Assembly (NCBI GenBank): GCA_947501355.1
Contig: CANMVA010000001.1
Span: 310,001 to 374,000, forward strand
From: an uncultured Paracoccaceae bacterium
GTDB taxonomy: Bacteria > Pseudomonadota > Alphaproteobacteria > Rhodobacterales > Rhodobacteraceae
DNA length: 64,000 bases
Direction of reading: 5' to 3'
Numbering within the stretch: position 1 is the first letter of the stretch; each line of letters begins with the position of its first letter. Of the stretch, positions 28,802-36,957 are shown one piece after another. Made by a program: the position numbers and the translations under genes. Below the pieces are notes generated by a model that was given only the letters and a program-made list of their open reading frames with translations, was not told the DNA's origin and ran no database searches.

Positions 28802-29966
28802 GCTGGATGAAGCCCGCCGCATCCTTCTGATCGTAGGCACCTGCGTCATCTTCAAACGTCACATGCTCTTCGCTATAAAGCGACATGTCAGACCAACGCC
28901 CCACCGTCCGCACGGACCCTTTATAGAGCTTCAACCGAACCGTGCCGGAGACATGCTCCTGGCTTTTGTCGATGGCGGCTTGCAGCATGTCCCGCTCGGG
29001 CGAGAACCAGAAACCGTTATATACAAGCTCTGCATAGCGCGGCATCAACTCGTCTTTCAGATGGGCCGCGCCGCGATCCAGAGTGATCTGTTCGATCCCG
29101 CGATGGGCTTCCAACAGGATCGTGCCGCCGGGGGTTTCGTAAATCCCGCGAGATTTCATACCGACAAAGCGACCCTCAACCAGATCAAGACGGCCAACGC
29201 CATGCTTGCCGCCAAGCTCGTTCAGTTTGGTGAGGATGGTCGCGGGGCTCATCGCCTCGCCATTGATCGAAACGGCATCCCCCTTTTCAAACCCGACCTC
29301 AACGAACTCTGCCTCATTCGGCGCATCTTCGGGCGCGACGGTGCGCTGATAGACATAATCCGGCGCCTCGACAGCGGGGTCTTCCAGCACTTTGCCTTCT
29401 GACGACGTGTGCAGCAGATTGGCATCCACACTGAACGGCGCTTCGCCGCGTTTGTCTTTCGCGATCGGGATTTGGTTCTTTTCGGCAAAGTCGATCAGCT
29501 TGGTGCGGCTCGACAGATCCCACTCCCGCCAGGGCGCGATGACTTTGATATCCGGGTTCAGCGCGTAAGCGGCCAACTCAAACCGGACCTGATCGTTGCC
29601 TTTGCCGGTCGCCCCATGGGCCACCGCATCCGCGCCGCTTTCTTCGGCAATCTCGATCAGACGTTTGGAAATCAGAGGCCGCGCGATGGAGGTGCCCAGC
29701 AGGTAGAGCCCCTCGTAAAGGGCGTTCGCGCGGAACATCGGGAAGACAAAATCGCGCACAAATTCTTCGCGCAGGTCTTCGATATAGATGTCGGAGGCAC
29801 CCATCATCTCTGCCTTCTTGCGCGCGGGCTCCAACTCTTCGCCCTGCCCCAGATCAGCGGTGAAGGTCACGACCTCACAGCCATATTCCGTCTGCAACCA
29901 CTTCAGAATGATCGAGGTATCAAGGCCGCCGGAATAGGCCAGCACGACTTTCTTAGGCGCAGACAT
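28746..29966 (-). CDS. argG: Argininosuccinate synthase
   Basis: 406 residues. Joins citrulline and aspartate using ATP in arginine synthesis. The N-terminal PP-loop is [18 protein letters not shown], followed by [16 protein letters not shown]; later [15 protein letters not shown] and [21 protein letters not shown] are typical. GGAG lies 7 bases before the ATG. Another arginine gene, argJ, is in the window but far away (59 kb). Confidence 0.97.
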   Translation of the reverse strand: MSAPKKVVLAYSGGLDTSIILKWLQTEYGCEVVTFTADLGQGEELEPARKKAEMMGASDIYIEDLREEFVRDFVFPMFRANALYEGLYLLGTSIARPLISKRLIEIAEESGADAVAHGATGKGNDQVRFELAAYALNPDIKVIAPWREWDLSSRTKLIDFAEKNQIPIAKDKRGEAPFSVDANLLHTSSEGKVLEDPAVEAPDYVYQRTVAPEDAPNEAEFVEVGFEKGDAVSINGEAMSPATILTKLNELGGKHGVGRLDLVEGRFVGMKSRGIYETPGGTILLEAHRGIEQITLDRGAAHLKDELMPRYAELVYNGFWFSPERDMLQAAIDKSQEHVSGTVRLKLYKGSVRTVGRWSDMSLYSEEHVTFEDDAGAYDQKDAAGFIQLNALRLRLIAMRNRRLKD

Positions 29967-30080
29967 GGGAGGGCTCCGTTCTTCGTCAGGTCAAACCATG
30001 GCGGCGATATCGGGTTTTCGGCATCAGGGCAAGGTGCGCGCGTGCTTGCTTTGACACGGTTTTTTCGGCATTGCAGCGCC

Positions 30081-31328
30081 ATGAGCACCTTTTCCGAAAA
30101 CGCCCGCAAGGCCGAGACCGCGATGCGCGAGGTTTTCCCCGCGACGCCGCTTCAGCGCAACGACCATCTGTCCGCGAGATATGGCGCGGATATTTGGCTC
30201 AAGCGCGAAGATCTGACGCCCGTGCGGTCATACAAAATTCGCGGTGCGTTCAATGCGATGCGCAAGGTTCTGGCTGAGACGCCGGATCAGGAACTGTTCG
30301 TCTGTGCGAGTGCCGGAAATCACGCGCAGGGGGTTGCCTTCAATTGTCGGCATTTCGGCAAGCGCGGGGTCATTTTCATGCCGGTGACAACGCCACAGCA
30401 AAAGATCGACAAGACCCGGATGTTTGGCGGTGACGCGGTCGAGATCAGGTTGATCGGCGACTATTTCGACGTCACTCTGGCCGAGGCGCAAGCCTATAGC
30501 GCCGAGGTGGGCGCGCATTTCCTGTCGCCCTTTGATGATGAGGATGTCATCGAAGGTCAGGCCACCGTCGCAGTCGAGATGTTGCGCGATCTGCCGAAAG
30601 CGCCGGACATGGTGATCTTGCCTGTCGGAGGTGGCGGTGTGTCGTCTGGCGTTCTGAGCTATCTGAAAGCGGAATCGCCTGAGACAGAGACGCGGTTTGT
30701 CGAACCGGCGGGCGGCGCTAACCTGACCGCCGCGATTGAGGCGGGTCAGCCGACGTCGCTCAACGCGGTTGATACCTTTGTCGATGGGGCCGCTGTGGCC
30801 CGCATTGGGGAGGCGACCTTTGCGGTGCTCAAGTCAGTGCCGCCGTCGCATATCCTTGTGGCGCCTGAGGATCGTATCTGCACCACGATCCTTGAGATGC
30901 TGAATGTCGAAGGGATCGTTCTGGAGCCCGCTGGGGCGCTGACCGTCGATGTGCTGCCGACGCTGGCGGATCAGATCAAAGGCAAGACTGTGGTGTGCAT
31001 CACCTCTGGCGGGAACTTTGATTTTGAGCGTCTGCCCGAAGTCAAAGAACGCGCGCAGCGCTATTCAGGTGTGAAGAAATACTTCATCTTGCGGATGCCG
31101 CAACGTCCGGGGGCGTTGAAGGATTTTCTGAATATGCTTGGCCCGGATGACGATATTGCCCGGTTTGAATACCTGAAGAAATCGGCGCGGAATTTCGGGT
31201 CTGTCCTGATTGGGATCGAGACGAGTGATGCGCGGAATTTCGAGGCCCTGACCACAAAACTGGTCGAGGCTGGGTTCACCTATCGTGACATCACCAATGA
31301 CGAGACGCTGGCGGAGTTCGTTATCTAG
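30081..31328 (+). CDS. ilvA: Threonine ammonia-lyase (threonine deaminase), biosynthetic type
   Basis: 415 residues. PLP enzyme that makes 2-oxobutyrate from threonine for isoleucine synthesis. The PLP lysine is K52 in PVRSYKIRGAFNAM; SAGNHAQGVAF and the glycine-rich VGGGGVSSG bind the cofactor phosphate. From about residue 326 a single ACT-like domain (KKYFILRMPQRPGALKDFL) should give feedback control. ATG at 30081 chosen on the conserved N-terminus; there is no clear ribosome site. The frame stays open far upstream over argG but that part is antisense shadow. Confidence 0.95.
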   Translation: MSTFSENARKAETAMREVFPATPLQRNDHLSARYGADIWLKREDLTPVRSYKIRGAFNAMRKVLAETPDQELFVCASAGNHAQGVAFNCRHFGKRGVIFMPVTTPQQKIDKTRMFGGDAVEIRLIGDYFDVTLAEAQAYSAEVGAHFLSPFDDEDVIEGQATVAVEMLRDLPKAPDMVILPVGGGGVSSGVLSYLKAESPETETRFVEPAGGANLTAAIEAGQPTSLNAVDTFVDGAAVARIGEATFAVLKSVPPSHILVAPEDRICTTILEMLNVEGIVLEPAGALTVDVLPTLADQIKGKTVVCITSGGNFDFERLPEVKERAQRYSGVKKYFILRMPQRPGALKDFLNMLGPDDDIARFEYLKKSARNFGSVLIGIETSDARNFEALTTKLVEAGFTYRDITNDETLAEFVI

Positions 31329-31330
31329 GC

Positions 31331-31642
31331 CTAGGGGCGTCCGCTCGCATACGCCTCCTTGCTGAGATCATGGGCCGTGGCGATGTCCAGCAGGTTCACG
31401 TCTGTGCCCTGCCCTGCATTGATTTCACCAGCGCCGGCGAGCTCTGCGAGCTTTGAAAATCCCACCGTCACGGCGTTGCCTTTGACGGAATGAAGGATCG
31501 CCTCCAAAGCCTGGCCGGTCGGGGCCGCCTTGAGGCTGTCCACACTTTCTTGCACCTCGTCGAGAAAAATCTCGAACACTTCTTCAAAGTCGTCCTCGCC
31601 CAATTCCTCTTTCAAATCGTCAATGCGGGTCCAGTCGATCAT
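31331..31642 (-). CDS. Stand-alone histidine phosphotransfer (Hpt) protein
   Basis: 103 residues from the start at 31642. A four-helix Hpt domain: MIDWTRIDDLKEELGEDDFEEVFEIFLDEV, then the phosphorylation site ILHSVKGNAVTVGFSKLAELAG with His51, matching the H-x-x-K-G Hpt motif. Hpt proteins relay phosphate between receiver domains or from a kinase to a regulator. It lies divergent to a response-regulator phosphatase across 147 bases, so the two probably form one relay; no histidine kinase is nearby. Confidence 0.85.
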   Translation of the reverse strand: MIDWTRIDDLKEELGEDDFEEVFEIFLDEVQESVDSLKAAPTGQALEAILHSVKGNAVTVGFSKLAELAGAGEINAGQGTDVNLLDIATAHDLSKEAYASGRP

Positions 31643-31683
31643 CTGTGCCTCCAAGCGCTGGGCAAGACTGTGGGGCGCAGAGG

Positions 31684-31732
31684 TAAACAAGATGTTTAAG
31701 ATCGGATTTTAGAAACTCCAATTTGAGAGTTT
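31684..31732. repeat. Two inverted repeats in the hpt / response-regulator divergent region
   Basis: TAAAC-N5-GTTTA at 31684-31698 and AAACTC-N8-GAGTTT at 31713-31732. Both are perfect arms placed between the two divergent starts and could be operators or RNA hairpins. The second is AT-rich in the loop. Confidence 0.4.
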
Positions 31733-31789
31733 ACCGGCCGTTAAGCCGTTTTAAGACAGTGTCAGCCCGATTTTATAGGACAGATTGAC

Positions 31790-33076
31790 GTGGCGTCATT
31801 ACGAAACAGCAACCTTCAGCTCGCTGAGCTGACAGAGCCGGATGACCGGGCTGTAAAGACGATTCTGGTGGTTGATGACAGTGCCGGGCAGCGCAAATTG
31901 TTATCAAAGTCACTGCAGCGGAACGGGTTCGATGTGATCGAAGCGGCCTCCGGGCAAGAGGCGCTTGATCTGTGCCAAACCCAAAGCGTCGATCTGGTGA
32001 TCAGCGACTGGATGATGCCGGGAATGGACGGGCTGGAGTTCTGCCGCGCCTTTCGCCGTGTCGAGAGGGAGGGATATGGCTACTTTATCCTGCTCACCTC
32101 AAAGGCCGAAAAGGCGGATATCGCCAAGGGGCTGGATGCCGGGGCTGATGATTTTCTGACCAAACCGTTTATCCCGGCCGAAATTCTGGCCCGGATCCGC
32201 GCTGGCGACCGCATCGTCGATATGCAGCGCCACCTGACCGAAAAAAACTCCCTCCTCGCGGCCTCGCTGGATGAGTTGAAAGAGCTGTATTCCGTTCTGG
32301 ACAATGACTTGTTGGAAGCACGAAAGCTGCAGCAATCCCTCGTCCCTCAGCGTTTCTTTCAGTTGAAGAACGCCGATGTCTCGCTCTTGCTGAAGCCAAG
32401 CGGCCATGTCGGGGGTGACCTTGTAGGGTTCTTTCCAATCAACGAACGGTCGGTTGGCTTTTACTCCATCGACGTGTCGGGCCATGGGGTTTCGTCGGCT
32501 TTGTTGACGGCGCGGCTGGCGGGCCACTTGTCTGCCGCAGCGCCAGAGCAAAACGTCGCTTTGTCCAAGATCGGAAAGCACCGATACGCGCCCCGTGCGC
32601 CTGCTGACGCGGTGTCTGACCTGAACACGATGATCCAGCGCGAGGTCGAGACGGAGCATTACTTTACAATCGTCCTTGCGCATTTCGATCTGGTGACGGG
32701 GGAAGGTGTGCTGTGCCAGGCGGGCCATCCGCATCCGCTTTTGCATCATGAAGACGGAACGATTTCGTCGATCGGGGAGGGTGGATTGCCTGTGGGTCTT
32801 CTGCCCTCTGCCCAATTTGAAGACGTGGCTTTCACCATGGATGAAGGCGACCGGCTTGTTGTCCTATCAGACGGCGTTATTGAATGCGCCGATCCGGATG
32901 GGCAGGGGCTGGACGACGACGGGGTCGAGCGGCTTTTGAGACGCAATCATCAATTGACAGGCCTCGCGTTCATGGAGGCTCTGATGTGGGATCTTAGCGA
33001 ATTTGCAGGAGGTCAGGACATGGCAGATGACATCTCGGGCATCCTGTTTGAATTCAAGGAGGCGCTAAACCTCTAG
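31790..33076 (+). CDS. Response regulator with PP2C-type (SpoIIE/RsbU) serine phosphatase output
   Basis: 428 residues. Receiver domain at about 23-140 with acidic pair D29/D30, phosphoacceptor D73 (VISDWMMPGMDG), T102/S103 and K125 (FLTKPF). A coiled-coil linker follows (LTEKNSLLAASLDELKELYSVLDNDLLEARKLQQSLVPQRF), whose last part is the typical entry to an RsbU-like phosphatase. The phosphatase has SGHVGGDLVGFF, DVSGHGVSSALLTARL and LVVLSDGVIE, with metal-binding aspartates in place. Such enzymes dephosphorylate anti-anti-sigma factors in partner switches. GTG start, AGGACA upstream. Overlaps the convergent Nudix gene by 12 bases. Confidence 0.88.
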   Translation: MASLRNSNLQLAELTEPDDRAVKTILVVDDSAGQRKLLSKSLQRNGFDVIEAASGQEALDLCQTQSVDLVISDWMMPGMDGLEFCRAFRRVEREGYGYFILLTSKAEKADIAKGLDAGADDFLTKPFIPAEILARIRAGDRIVDMQRHLTEKNSLLAASLDELKELYSVLDNDLLEARKLQQSLVPQRFFQLKNADVSLLLKPSGHVGGDLVGFFPINERSVGFYSIDVSGHGVSSALLTARLAGHLSAAAPEQNVALSKIGKHRYAPRAPADAVSDLNTMIQREVETEHYFTIVLAHFDLVTGEGVLCQAGHPHPLLHHEDGTISSIGEGGLPVGLLPSAQFEDVAFTMDEGDRLVVLSDGVIECADPDGQGLDDDGVERLLRRNHQLTGLAFMEALMWDLSEFAGGQDMADDISGILFEFKEALNL

Positions 33077-33505
33077 GAAGCTCTCAAGAAAGGCACGGTC
33101 GCCGTCGCTGGCGACCAGATCTAACGCAAGACCTGCATCGACAAGCATCGCGCTATGGCCGTCTTCCTGGGGCGGGCCATAGGGCTGGACAGGCCGCGCG
33201 ACATAAATGTGGCACACCTTCTCGGCCCAGAATTGATATTCGGGCATAAAGGTAAACCGTCGATACGCGCCCAGCTTGCGCGGTCTTGCGATGCGCCAAC
33301 CGGTTTCCTCGAACACTTCGCGGTGCAGCGCCTCAAGCGGGCCTTCGCCGGGATCAATCCCGCCGCCGGGCAGCTGAAACTCAGGCACAGGCGCGGCTTG
33401 ATGGGTCAGCAAGATGCGTGTTTCCAGCGGTAAAATCGCATATGCGCCGGGGCGCATCCGATAGCGCTGGCCGTTCACGACCCGCTCGCCATGCCGTCTC
33501 ATCAT
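33065..33505 (-). CDS. Nudix hydrolase (ADP-ribose/nucleotide-sugar pyrophosphatase-like)
   Basis: 146 residues. The Nudix box is complete: GGGIDPGEGPLEALHREVFEETGW fits G-x5-E-x7-REUxEExGU. The body has the N-terminal basic stretch MMRRHGERVVNGQRYRMRPG seen in small NUDT-type enzymes. Substrate unknown. Lies between the response regulator and hslO without sharing direction with either. Confidence 0.85.
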   Translation of the reverse strand: MMRRHGERVVNGQRYRMRPGAYAILPLETRILLTHQAAPVPEFQLPGGGIDPGEGPLEALHREVFEETGWRIARPRKLGAYRRFTFMPEYQFWAEKVCHIYVARPVQPYGPPQEDGHSAMLVDAGLALDLVASDGDRAFLESFLEV

Positions 33506-33516
33506 AGCTGCCTTCC

Positions 33517-33546
33517 CTTGGACGCAGCCTTGCCGCGCCTATATGG
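33517..33546 (+). promoter_or_regulatory. RpoH heat-shock promoter of hslO
   Basis: CTTG at 33517-33520, then exactly 17 bases, then CCTATATGG at 33538-33546. This fits the alphaproteobacterial RpoH consensus CTTG-N17-CYTATNT at every defined position. The gene downstream encodes the stress chaperone Hsp33, starting 38 bases later. Confidence 0.7.
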
Positions 33547-33584
33547 ACGCGGTATGCCAATCAGTGGCGCTTTAGGAAACCCCC

Positions 33585-34583
33585 ATGTCACAGATAAGCC
33601 CCTTCGCTATGGACGATACCGTCCTGCCCTTCCAGCTTGACCGCGCCGATATCCGCGGCCGCGTCGCCCGCCTTGATGGCGTGTTGGACGCTGTGTTGTC
33701 GCAACATGATTACCCGCCCGCGATCGAAGCGTTGGTGGCGGAAATGACATTGCTGACCGCGCTGATCGGCCAGACGATTGACCTGCGCTGGAAGCTGTCC
33801 TTGCAAGTGCGTGGTGACGGCCCGGCCCGGCTGATCGCGACGGATTATTACGGACCGACAGCCGAAGGAAAGCCCGCTCAACTGCGCGCCTATGCCAGCT
33901 TCGATGACGAACGGCTTGATCCCATGGGTGACGCGTTTCCGCAGATCGGCAAAGGCTATTTCGCGATCCTGATTGATCAGGGCAAAGGCATGACGCCTTA
34001 TCAGGGCATCACGCCTATCGCGGGCGGTTCGGTCAAGGCCTGCGCCGAGACGTATTTCGCCCAGTCCGAGCAGTTGCCGACCCGGTTTGAACTGACCTTC
34101 GGACAGTCCCAAACGCCCGGCGGCGAAAGCAGCTGGCGTGCCGGTGGCGTGATGCTGCAGCATATGCCCAAGGCCTCACCGTTCGCGGCGGGTGACGGGG
34201 GCAGCGGTGAAGGCGGTCTGCTGAAGGCCGAGGATATTCTGGATGACGATTCTCAAGAGAACTGGGGGCGCGCCAACATCCTGCTCGACACCGTAGAAGA
34301 GCTGGAGCTGATCGGCCCGACCGTGCATCCGAACGATCTGCTTTTGCGGCTCTTCCACGAAGAGCAGCCGCGCGTTTATACGGAGCAACCGGTGGAGTTT
34401 GGCTGCACTTGCTCAGCGGATCGTGTGAGGCAAAGCCTGTCGATTTACTCGGCCAAGGACATCGCCCACATGACGACAGACGATGGCAAAGTGACAGCAG
34501 ATTGCCAGTTTTGCGGCGCGCATTATGAATTCGAGCCCGATACGCTCGGATTTGAAGCCGGAACTTCTGGTGCGCGCGCCTGA
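33585..34583 (+). CDS. hslO: Redox-regulated chaperone Hsp33
   Basis: 332 residues. Holdase that is activated when oxidants and heat release its zinc and form disulfides. The redox switch is intact: C274 and C276 (CTC) and C307 and C310 (CQFC), that is C-x-C followed after 30 residues by C-x2-C. The N-terminal substrate-binding domain (VLPFQLDRADIRGRVARLDGVLDAVL) is typical. Preceded by a good RpoH promoter. The next gene starts within its last codons. Confidence 0.95.
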   Translation: MSQISPFAMDDTVLPFQLDRADIRGRVARLDGVLDAVLSQHDYPPAIEALVAEMTLLTALIGQTIDLRWKLSLQVRGDGPARLIATDYYGPTAEGKPAQLRAYASFDDERLDPMGDAFPQIGKGYFAILIDQGKGMTPYQGITPIAGGSVKACAETYFAQSEQLPTRFELTFGQSQTPGGESSWRAGGVMLQHMPKASPFAAGDGGSGEGGLLKAEDILDDDSQENWGRANILLDTVEELELIGPTVHPNDLLLRLFHEEQPRVYTEQPVEFGCTCSADRVRQSLSIYSAKDIAHMTTDDGKVTADCQFCGAHYEFEPDTLGFEAGTSGARA

Positions 34584-35172
34584 TCTGATCGACCAGCTTC
34601 GGACGACCGCAGCCAATCCGTCGGCGCGGTCGTCCGATTACGATCTAAACCCGGACGTTGTTTTGCCCGAAGGGCGCAAATTACGTGAGGCCGCAGTGCT
34701 GATCCCGATCTGGCAGCGCGCCGATGGTCTGCATCTGATCCTGACCAAGCGCGCCTCCGGGATGAAACATCATCCGGGTCAGATCGCCTTTCCCGGTGGT
34801 AAGCGGGATGAGGGCGATGACAGTCTGCATGCCACGGCGCTGCGCGAGGCCCGCGAAGAGATCGGCCTGCCCCCGACCCATGTCGAAATCTTCGGCGACC
34901 TGTCGGTGCATGAGACTGTCACCAGCTTCAAGGTTCAGCCGGTTTTGGGCCTGATTAGAGACGATTTCACCCCTGTCGCCGAACCTGGCGAGGTGGCAGA
35001 GGTCTTCACCGTTCCGCTGGCTCATGTCCTTGATCCGGTCAATTACCTGATCGAAGGACGTCGCTGGCGGGGGGCCCGTCGGCGCTATTTTGCGGTGCCT
35101 TACGGCCCCTACTACATCTGGGGTGCGACCGCGCGGATCTTGCGATCTCTCGCTGGTCCGATGGCCCTATGA
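34570..35172 (+). CDS. Nudix hydrolase, CoA pyrophosphatase type
   Basis: About 200 residues from the GTG at 34570; an ATG at 34525 deeper in hslO is also possible. The Nudix box GGKRDEGDDSLHATALREAREEIGL is complete and is preceded by ASGMKHHPGQIAFPGG, where the LLTKR-x-H-x-GQ-x-xFPGG pattern is characteristic of the CoA pyrophosphatase (NudL/YeaB) subgroup. It would cleave CoA to 3',5'-ADP and phosphopantetheine. Overlaps hslO at the start and the CCA gene by 4 bases at the end. Confidence 0.87.
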   Translation: MRAPDLIDQLRTTAANPSARSSDYDLNPDVVLPEGRKLREAAVLIPIWQRADGLHLILTKRASGMKHHPGQIAFPGGKRDEGDDSLHATALREAREEIGLPPTHVEIFGDLSVHETVTSFKVQPVLGLIRDDFTPVAEPGEVAEVFTVPLAHVLDPVNYLIEGRRWRGARRRYFAVPYGPYYIWGATARILRSLAGPMAL

Positions 35173-36308
35173 CCCGCATCAGCGCGGATTGGCTGCAAAG
35201 CGCTGCGGCCCAGCGCGTCATGGCGCTTTTGCGAGACGATGGGCATCAGGCTTACTTCGTTGGCGGATGTGTCCGCAATGCGCTGCTGGATGCGCAAGCA
35301 ACCGATCTGGATATCGCAACGGATGCGCGACCAGAGATAGTTCTGAAGTTGGCCGACAAGGCCGATCTGAAAGCGATTCCCACCGGTCTTGAGCACGGCA
35401 CCGTCACTGTGATTGCAGATGGCATCCCATTCGAGATCACGACATTTCGAAAGGATATCGCCACCGATGGTCGCCGCGCGACCGTCGCCTTCACCGATGA
35501 CCTGACAGAGGATGCGCGGCGTCGCGATTTTACGATGAACGCGCTTTATGCAGGTCATGACGGCACTCTTGTTGACCCGCTGAACGGTTTGCCTGATCTG
35601 CAAGCGGGTAAGCTGCGCTTCATTGATGACGCCGCCCAACGTATCCGTGAGGATTACCTGCGTATCCTGCGGTTTTTCCGGTTTCATGCGTGGTATGCGG
35701 ACCCAGAGGGCGGCTTTGATCCCGATGGTCTGAGTGCTTGTGCCGCTTTGGCGGACGGGCTTGCGGGTATCTCGAAAGAGCGGATCGGTGCCGAGATGCT
35801 CAAGCTGTTGGCGGCACCCGATCCCGGGCCAAGCCTTGGGGCGATGCAGCAAAGCGGTGTGCTGGCGCGGGCCCTTCCCGGCAGCGACCCCAAAGCGGCG
35901 TTTCTCGTAATCAGCTCTCACGCGATTGATCCGATGTTGCGGCTGGCTGCGCTGGGCGGTCGGGCCCCGGCGGAGCATCTGCGTTTGTCGAAAAGCGATG
36001 CGCGCCGGGTTGAGCTGTTGCGCGATGCGGCGACGTCTTCACAGACGCCCGCCGCTCTGGGCTATCGTCTCGGCGCTGTGGATGCCGTCTCGGCGCTCCA
36101 CCTGCGCGCTGCGTTTTTCGAGCAGCCGGTCAACCCAAGCGACTGCACCAAAGCCGAACAAAGCGCCGCGCAGTCCTTCCCGGTCAAAGCGGCTGACCTG
36201 ATGCCCACCTATCAAGGTGTGGCGCTGGGCGAGCGCCTCAAAAAGCTGGAAGAGGCATGGATCGCCTCTGACTTTACGCTCAGCAAATCAGACCTGATGC
36301 GTCTCTAA
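35169..36308 (+). CDS. CCA tRNA nucleotidyltransferase / poly(A) polymerase family
   Basis: 379 residues. Class II nucleotidyltransferase. The N-terminus has FVGGCVRNALLDAQATDLDIAT (GG...DLD metal site), then ITTFRKDI, ARRRDFTMNALY and the RIREDYLRILRFFRFHAWY neck segment used to position CTP and ATP. In Rhodobacterales this is normally the CCA-adding enzyme; a poly(A) polymerase role cannot be excluded from sequence. Translationally coupled to the Nudix gene (ATGA). Confidence 0.9.
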   Translation: MTRISADWLQSAAAQRVMALLRDDGHQAYFVGGCVRNALLDAQATDLDIATDARPEIVLKLADKADLKAIPTGLEHGTVTVIADGIPFEITTFRKDIATDGRRATVAFTDDLTEDARRRDFTMNALYAGHDGTLVDPLNGLPDLQAGKLRFIDDAAQRIREDYLRILRFFRFHAWYADPEGGFDPDGLSACAALADGLAGISKERIGAEMLKLLAAPDPGPSLGAMQQSGVLARALPGSDPKAAFLVISSHAIDPMLRLAALGGRAPAEHLRLSKSDARRVELLRDAATSSQTPAALGYRLGAVDAVSALHLRAAFFEQPVNPSDCTKAEQSAAQSFPVKAADLMPTYQGVALGERLKKLEEAWIASDFTLSKSDLMRL

Positions 36309-36328
36309 TTCACCGCAAGAAGCCAATA

Positions 36329-36919
36329 ATGACCTTTGACCCCCTTCTTCTTTTTGTCTTCTTTGGCCTTTTCTCGCCGGGGCCGAACGTGATCCTGATC
36401 ACGGCCTCTGCGGCCCGTTTTGGCTTTCAGCGCACGCTACCCCATGTGCTGGGTGTGGCCGTCGGCGTTGGTGTGACGTCCGGGCTGACCGGATATGGCG
36501 TCGGCGCGCTTCTTCTGGCGCAACCTGCGCTGACCATTGCGCTGAAAACCCTCGCAAGTCTTTGGATTCTCTATATGGCGTGGAAGCTCTGGAACGCCCG
36601 CGCCGCACAAGCCGATCCTGCCCAGGACAAGCCGTTTACCTTCTTCGAGGCGGTGCTGTTCCAATGGGTGAACCCCAAGGTTTGGGCTGTCGCGCTAAGC
36701 GCCATGGCCTATGTCACGACCGCTGAACCTCTGGTCGCTGCCGCCCGTCTGGCTAGCGCGTTTTCCGGCATCAATCTGTTCGTCTGCCTTTTCTGGAGCA
36801 CGATGGGTGCCTTGCTCGCCTACCTTCTGACAAACCCCACCGCCTGGCGGTTTTTCATGCGCGCGATGGCGCTGCTTCTGGCCGCTTTCGCCCCGTTGGT
36901 TTTCTTGTCCCCACAATAG
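36329..36919 (+). CDS. LysE/RhtB-family amino-acid exporter
   Basis: 196 residues, six hydrophobic segments. The N-terminus MTFDPLLLFVFFGLFSPGPNVILITASAARFGFQRTLPHVLGVAVG carries the family signature (SPGPN and G-x-x-x-G after the first helix). FFEAVLFQWVNPKVW is the second conserved block. Exports amino acids or related compounds; substrate unknown. Lies 20 bases after the CCA gene, probably cotranscribed. Confidence 0.87.
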   Translation: MTFDPLLLFVFFGLFSPGPNVILITASAARFGFQRTLPHVLGVAVGVGVTSGLTGYGVGALLLAQPALTIALKTLASLWILYMAWKLWNARAAQADPAQDKPFTFFEAVLFQWVNPKVWAVALSAMAYVTTAEPLVAAARLASAFSGINLFVCLFWSTMGALLAYLLTNPTAWRFFMRAMALLLAAFAPLVFLSPQ

Positions 36920-36957
36920 GTCTATATGATGGGAGTAACCGGATAGGCGGCTCCCCC

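Noticed and set aside
30051-30056. TTGACA just before ilvA
   Set aside because: No -10 hexamer at 16-18 bases; the start codon is too close.
29409-30080. Upstream extension of the ilvA frame over argG
   Set aside because: The added residues match no threonine deaminase and are antisense to argG.
31741-31754. CtrA-like site TTAA...TTAA before the response-regulator phosphatase gene
   Set aside because: The spacer is 6 bases; the CtrA consensus needs 7. Not claimed as a site.
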